In this document: positions 57,860 to 64,000 of the stretch, piece by piece
How the letters are laid out: each line of letters begins with the position of its first letter
Numbering within the stretch: position 1 is the stretch's first letter
Origin: Antennarius striatus
Taxonomy: Eukaryota; Chordata; Actinopteri; Lophiiformes; Antennariidae
Assembly (NCBI RefSeq): GCF_040054535.1
Contig: NC_090779.1
Span: forward strand, 21,188,501 to 21,252,500
Direction: 5' to 3'
Length of the DNA stretch: 64,000 bases
Made by a program: the position numbers and the translations under genes
Notes under the pieces: generated by a model
The model's database searches: none
What the model was told of the DNA's origin: nothing
The model's input: the letters and a program-made list of their open reading frames with translations, nothing else

Positions 57860-60251
57860 CTGCAGGAGGAGGGGGGGGCATGATTAGTAAAAGAAAAGTA
57901 AATTCCAACTGTATTTGTATTTGGTAATAGAATACTGACAAAGCAAATTTATGTCACATTTTAGGTTGTACTTTTTTATGATGAATTGCTGTATTTAATA
58001 ATATCAGTAGAAATATCACTGTTTTTGTAAACATCTGATTTTAATTATTAAAGTATTGATAAATATGGATGTACTTCTGTTTCACCACTGACTTAATATA
58101 ACATATACTCCATCCATCCAGTTACTGAATAAATCCCAACATCTGTGTTGCCAGGGTAACACACTGGAAAGTCCTCACAGTCTTTATTATCTGTCCTGAT
58201 TGATCGATATCAGGCGGAGCACCTGTGGCGTGAACATTTAGTCTGGTGCAGACATGTGAGATCTGATCACAAGTGCTCACTGGAGACACCAGATGTGAAC
58301 CGCTTGTGAACGGATGGCCCGGTACGGATGTCAGCACCAGGTATCAACACGCTCTGGGATTCCGCCAGACAAACATCTGCTGGGCCTCGGATGAGAAAAA
58401 CAGTGACTGTTTATGTGCATGATAAACACACATGCTCTTCACCTCGTGTCCGCATGACATCACAGCATCTATTACAAACACTGTTAATCTTTGTTTATAC
58501 TGACACTTGCACATGCATGAAGACTCAGTGACGCCCTGCAGGCCGGTTCCGGGAGCTCGACAGCCGGGACCAGAGACGGAGGAAGTGCTCAGAGCTTAGT
58601 GGAAAAATCACAGAATAGAAATTCTCTGTTTCTCGTACAGGTGTGTGACATAAGAAGGCTAGTCTAGATTTTAAAATAACGTGTATGTTATCGACTGGTG
58701 CTGCTGGTGCCTTCAACTCCATCAGGAAGAGATGCTGTGAATATTCAGAGGTTTGTCTTGTTTCTGAAACTCACAAGAAGTTTGAGGATCGATAATTGAT
58801 CACTGAGGATCACAAATAACTTTTCTCCTCACACTTTCTTTTATTCAGGTTATAGTCAGTTATATGCAACAGCACCCACCCCCCCATTCTGATTCCTGTT
58901 TCCTGTGATACATAAGATGAGTCGGTGATCCTGCAGTAATGGAATTGGAATCATCAGACTGACTGACTGAGCTCCACCTCATTTCTTATATAATCAGAGA
59001 CAAATTTACTCTTTTTTGCTCAATCTTCAAACGTAATAAATCGTAATACAACAAGTTGTGATCCTGAGGTCTGGGTTGAGTCAGTGAACTCTGGACTGAG
59101 CAGCAGCCTCGTTTCCCCCTCCTCTTTCCTGTCATTCGGCGAGGGACCAGCAGAGAGGAAACAAATGTGGGGGCAGAGGTGGAGAGGCCGCCGAGCAGCT
59201 GGATGGAGGTCGAAATGTCCCACAGAGCAGGTTGAGGGTGAAACGATGAAATCCAGGACAAACAATTTTTGTTTTTAGAGTTGCTGAAACAGCAGAAACT
59301 AAAGGCAGCGATCTCTGACTTTCGAAATTAAAGTATCACAGAACCTATTCTTGAACTAGTTTTAAAAATAAGCCGGTTGCCCCAACTGGTAATTAGACAT
59401 CATTTAAATGTAGTTCAACTGTTGCCGAAAAATAATTATGAAGTCAGTTTGTTCCCCATCATTAACTCAGGTTTTACAGCATAAAACATTTAGTCTGATC
59501 AGAAAAAAAGTACCTAAATTTTGTACAAACGTCAGATATCTGTAGTGGAAAGTAAATTGTAATATCACCCTTTGAAATCTAGTAATTTAATACAAATATA
59601 AAGTATAACATGGAAATACACCTTATATACATACATCTGAAGTGAATTGTGGGATGAAGTCAAACAAACCGTTAAAATGTTTTCTGTATGCCACCTTGTA
59701 TAAACTATGACAGCCCACTAATGTAGAATGATTTGGTGTATTAAAGCTCGCTCCAGCTTTTTCCTGTGTTGTCATCAGTGTGTGTCATAAATAATTCAAC
59801 CCAGGTAAACTCCCCCACCCCGCTACATTTCCTTTCTGTCATCAGCGCTGAGGGATTCAGTAATACTTGGACTAAACCGGACTAAATGATTAATCCTCCA
59901 TCTGAGTCATTTTAAAGTAGCAGGATTACCGGCGGCTTTTGGCTCCAATGCTCCTCATCCTTTGTTTTATCAAAAACTAAACTTTCTCCTTTCACTCCTA
60001 TCATTTAATCATCCCAGTTAAAATCCAGAGTGGGTCTGGATCGGGCTACGGTGCCCCCGTCCTCCAAACGGTTACAACATGTGCAGGACACTTCCACTTC
60101 CAGCAAATAGGGTTTCACTTTTGTTGTTGTTTCCTGGTAAACAGACTCCAGAGGCAAGACTGAGCACGTTGCCTCCGTGGACGTTGTCAAAGATGAAGGC
60201 TGACTAAGTGTTCCGGAGTCCTGGAGGTTACCGTGAATTGGGTTGACTCAC
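57860..60251. other. lsp1 intron or upstream region, no exon seen
   Basis: I searched for the expected N-terminal exon of LSP1 ending in a donor preceded by Leu-Arg-type codons and did not find it. Otherwise AT-rich sequence with short ORFs of no recognised family. Confidence 0.5.
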
Positions 60252-60313
60252 CTCGTCGAGGTGTCAACACGAGACGAAAGCGCAAACGTCTCTCTCGCTT
60301 TTGACTTTTCATG
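60252..60313 (-). CDS. lsp1: Candidate lsp1 upstream exon
   Basis: 62 bases between AAAGTAG and a strong donor GTGAGT. In the phase needed by the next exon it reads HEKSKARETFALSSRVDTST, giving R at the junction with LTAQRS. An ATG overlaps its start but in a frame that does not match the next exon. The true first coding exon may instead lie outside the window. Confidence 0.35.
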
Positions 60314-61145
60314 CTACTTTAGGAAGAAACACAAGGATGAAACTGATCCATGTTGTAATATTAAAGAAACAACTATGAATGCCTGATATACAAGCTCCAT
60401 CATCTGCAAACACATCTTGTAAACTTCCCATTGTTCGTCTAAATCTGCCTGCACTTATCCAGATTTCTGCCTCATTGTCCACCTCCGTTTTCGAGAGAAA
60501 GAGAATGAAAGAGGGCTTCACGGTCAGGAGGACAAGAGCGCAGAATGATGAAGGCCTCCGCGTCTCTTTTGAAAGCACGCATGCCGTCATCGGCGGGTTG
60601 ACTCGGGTGAATGACACCATAATAACAGGGTTTCCTTTGGGCTTGAATGTCTGCCAGGCTCCACAGGACAGAAGAGGACACTGGGAAGACTTGTGCGATG
60701 AAGTCACTGCTGTGTTGAAACAAGTCAGGGTGGTGGTGGTGTTGGGGATTGGAGGGCAGAACAATAAGAAGGCGTCGATTCCCAGAAGAAGAAAAAAATC
60801 ACCAGACGAGTTTAAAGGAAGGAATCGGGTACTTCGACCTGCCGGGAACAGACCTGTAGACTCAGCGTTGTGTCATGATGCATGACTGCAGGTGAAAAAA
60901 GTTGTTCCGGATTCCACATACAACAGAGCGACTGGTTCCCCCACACCAGCAGGAGACGGTAGTTTAATGTTCCTTGTTCGGACGAAAAACCATCGTTGTG
61001 ACATAACAGTTTCTTCTGCTATTGTCACAACACTCATGCTAGACTTGGATTGTTTCATCAGGGATTCAGTTTCTCTGTTCCAGATGGACACGTTGTAAAA
61101 TGTCTAGCATTTGGAATGTTGGATGAATAATGACAGGAGCTCTCT

Positions 61146-61436
61146 GTGTTTCCCATTGATGTGTTTCATTTGCTTGCATTCTTCACTTCCATTCTACGTA
61201 TTTGTTCCGCCGAACGACCAATCAGAAACCTCCTTCTGACTTATAGGACATTGAAGATGGCCGATTCGTTCCAACAGTACTCCACACCACCTGGGTCACA
61301 GATGCTCACAGACAATGGCTGGTGGCTGAACAATCAGTTACAGTTCTCCACCGATCTGCTAACGTATGGCGTAGAGATGGCCTACAAGTGTGCCTCTAAT
61401 GGAATAGCTGTTGGTTCTCAGAGATATATTTGGTAA
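61146..61436 (+). CDS. Unassigned first-exon-like ORF
   Basis: I do not recognise this product. The ORF runs from an upstream ATG, but the more likely start is ATG at 61257, just after a CCAAT box (GACCAATCAG at 61218-61227). It reads MADSFQQYSTPPGSQMLTDN, then GWWLNNQLQFSTDLLTYGVE and MAYKCASNGIAVGSQRYIW, and meets a consensus donor TTG/GTAAGT at about 61433. Balanced amino acid use, two adjacent Trp and a real donor argue for a coding exon of a plus-strand gene continuing beyond what I can see. A TATAG just before GACATTGAAG could instead be an acceptor. No partner exon was found to the right end, so it may also be an orphaned or decayed copy. Confidence 0.4.
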   Translation: MFPIDVFHLLAFFTSILRICSAERPIRNLLLTYRTLKMADSFQQYSTPPGSQMLTDNGWWLNNQLQFSTDLLTYGVEMAYKCASNGIAVGSQRYIW

Positions 61437-61499
61437 GTTTCCATGAAAAATTCCCCAAGGATGTTAAATCCCTATAATTTTACAGTTCTAGGACTTTTC

Positions 61500-61600
61500 C
61501 TTTTCAAATTCAAAAAAACTTTATTTGTCCCCCAGGGGCAATTGAAGGCATATAAGGCAGTATTGGTGGCACACAAAAAGGACATACGGAGTGTTAAGAG
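61500..61600. repeat. Dispersed fish retroelement end
   Basis: TTCAAAAAAACTTTATTTGT followed by CCCCCAGGGGCAATTGAAGG is the typical end of a repeat found throughout fish genomes. Its exact family is not named here. Confidence 0.65.
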
Positions 61601-64000
61601 CAAAAAAAACCACACGCAACGCACAGAAAATCAACACTTACACTAAAATATACAATAAACATGTACAATGTACATGTACAAAATGTACAATGTAAACAGG
61701 TATGTGCAATGAGCTAATAAATTCATTAAAAAATTAATTTAAAAAATTGTAAAACTAAAAACTATATTTGGGGGACTTTGGGGTCACCAGGTGGTCAAGA
61801 ACTTCAACGTCTACTGTATAGGGGTTTGTACATCATGAATATTGATTCTCTCTTTAATGAGACTTTAGCGCCACCACATCGACTTCTTTGGTCAACAATG
61901 CACAATCCTCAATGCTCTGATAATCCACATCCAGTTCTGAGCTCATTAAAACAAAACCAGGACATCGGCTGTGCTTGGATCAGATTAATAAACAGACTAT
62001 ATAATGTCTGTACATCTGTTCACCGTGTGAATCTACAAGAATATAAGGTTTTACATTCTGATTCAAGTGTTGGACCAAATCTGCTCTGTTGTCTCAGATA
62101 TTCGTAAAACTGACCCAAATCAACCTCAGACAGATTAACATAACCCTGACCCACAGGACCAAATCCATGGGATTTATTAACAGACAAACAATCAACCAAG
62201 ACACCAAACTAAGGCTACCAACAGAACACTAAACTGACAGAACAACGGCTCCTTCTGCTGATGGGGGGTGGGGCGGGGGGGAGATTTTGAACCTTTTGTT
62301 GGACCAGGTGCATCTCTGCATCTCTTCAGCTGCTGACAGATGCCACAGGGAGCTCATGCAGCTGTAATGCTCTACGTTGTTTCATTGGAGATATTTACAT
62401 GAGTGTATTCTGGGGCAATGATGGATAAGAGAAATGAAGTTACAAATGTCACAAATCAGCAAACCCTAATACTTATTTACAGTATGTAAATGCATTTTGT
62501 AATCCTTTTATATGATATATTGCATGCCAATACCGCTCCACTGTCTTCCAAATTTATATATTTGCTTACTTATGTATTTAAAGATTGACAAAAATAACCA
62601 AACATGAATCCAAGTCAAAGGAAAGATGTTTAACAGACACATCAGAGACTTCCAGCTGCTTCCAGACAGGAGTTTCAGCTGCTTTGTGTTATCGCCCTGC
62701 AGTCCAGAGACACAACCTGAGGTCTGCTCTTATAGATATGACTCCTGGAAACAGGAACGTCAGTTCTGTTTACTCTAGCGCCGTCCCCTGAGTCCAGACA
62801 ACCTGCAGAGGGAGGGAGAATTCAGTGCCCCCATCACTCATCAACTCCACCCTCCTCAACCTCCCGAAGCATTCCTCTCTTATCTCCCGTTATCATAAAC
62901 ATTGAGGATACCCATCCCTATGAGGGGGTATTCAGGGGTCAGAGGTCGCAGCAGTTAGTTTGTTTTGAAGCAGGTAAGCCTTCTGGATGACATCACATAG
63001 CTGAGGGGTGGGGGATGGCGGCGGCGGGGGGGGATATGTCCCAGATAGAGCTGATTAAAAACAGGCCTGCTGCTGCCTGCCTGCCTGGACCCACTGTGAT
63101 GAACGACACACAATCTGATAACAACAAGCTCTGGGCTCAAGTTAGCGATTCTCTCTGGTGACGCCGAGTTCAGTTTGTTTGTGTGAAAGCAAATATCCGT
63201 GACTCTGTGAGTGCAAGTATGTGTTCAGTTTCAGAATGCCCCAGATATCAATACTGTGCCATTGATTAGGCAAAAAAAAAAAAAAAAAGAAGAAGTGCTA
63301 ACACACTGTTTGATACCAATAGATCTCAGTGAGGCAGGCAGTGAGGTAACATGACAATCCATAAAAGATACAAGGATGTCAAAAATCAAACATCCCTTAA
63401 CTGGGATTTGAAATTTTTCACATTACGCAAAAAAAACACAATTAAATGTCTGAAAAAGCAGCGGATGGTGTGAGATTCAAACCTCTACCAACACAAGCAC
63501 GTTTTAAGATTAGGTCAAGAGTTCTCCAATAGCTTCTAGATTCATCTTGTGATGACAGATATAAATTTAAATAAGTGACTTTAAATCAGAATGATTAACC
63601 ATATAAGCATTTCTGAATCCCGAAAAAGTGACATCGGGAACTTTCTAATGGCAATCAAGGAAAAAAGTGCAATTATAGTTTGAGGCAAAAAAAACCACAA
63701 TAAAAAGCTTGGATAAACTTCAACCCCCTCTCAGCTCAACGCCTAAAAATGCAGAATGAATCATGCTGTCTGATAGGGATGATGAATGAAAACCAGTTTG
63801 ACTTAGATGGCCTCGTAATGTTGCTTTATGAGGCTGTTTTTGGAGCGACGTCAACCAGACTCGCACCATCTGCTGAGAGGACTGACTCACGGCGAGATGC
63901 CCCCCCCCACCCCCACCCCAGCTGTTATCTGCTTCATACAGTACATAGAAACAACTGGACGCCTGTTCTCGCTGTGACTCACTGTGGATTGAACACTGAG
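61601..64000. other. Right-end region, no gene seen
   Basis: AT-rich DNA with poly-G/poly-C runs near 62.26, 63.03 and 63.9 kb. ORFs here are short and none matches a family I know. Confidence 0.5.

Noticed and set aside
60252-60312. MKSQKRERRLRF as the lsp1 N-terminus
   Set aside because: This ATG frame ends in phase 1, but the next exon needs phase 2; the other frame of the same bases is the only one that joins.

Overview
The window is vertebrate nuclear DNA, almost certainly from a teleost fish and probably a spiny-rayed (percomorph) one. It has split genes with GT-AG introns, long (CA)n, (GT)n and (TTA)n microsatellites, a nuclear tRNA-Leu, and a LINE reverse-transcriptase relic of the L2/Maui type common in fish. 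The protein genes read as fish versions of muscle and actin-binding proteins. Bacterial concepts such as operons and ribosome-binding sites do not apply.

Layout. Bases 1-20,200 are a gene-poor upstream region holding one tRNA-Leu(AAG) gene (1279-1360, minus), repeats, a telomere-like minisatellite (15.3-15.9 kb), a LINE fragment (14.35-14.81 kb) and several candidate control elements. A three-exon MyoD gene (20,421-22,415, plus) follows, with a clear TATA/CCAAT/GC-box promoter. Tail-to-tail with it lies a fast skeletal troponin T gene (tnnt3, minus, promoter near 35.05 kb, stop at 25,560), which I reconstruct as 14 coding exons joining in frame to 283 residues. Next is one very large coding exon (40,858-44,073, plus; 1,066 residues from the first ATG). 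It holds a 13-copy nine-residue repeat and is best explained as prr33, the proline-rich gene between TNNT3 and LSP1 in mammals. Then comes a minus-strand LSP1 gene (46,271 to at least 57,859, perhaps 60,313) whose exons join in frame and carry a caldesmon-like coiled coil that mammalian LSP1 lacks, as far as I recall. The last 3.7 kb holds one plus-strand exon-like ORF with a CCAAT box (61.15-61.44 kb) that I could not assign, plus repeats.

How the genes fit together. MyoD is the master activator of skeletal muscle genes, troponin T is a thin-filament regulator of fast muscle, prr33 is an uncharacterised neighbour, and LSP1 is an F-actin binder. The block myod-tnnt3-prr33-lsp1 matches the TNNT3-PRR33-LSP1 order of human 11p15.5 with MyoD attached. 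Gene pairs are convergent (myod/tnnt3 and prr33/lsp1) or divergent (tnnt3/prr33), so 3' ends lie close together and tnnt3 and prr33 could share control sequence in the roughly 5.8 kb between them.

Limits. Exon borders were set by eye from splice consensus, reading-frame continuity and remembered family sequences. Untranslated exons, transcription starts and the 5' end of lsp1 are uncertain. Paralogue labels (myod1/2, tnnt3a/b, lsp1a/b) cannot be fixed without a tree.
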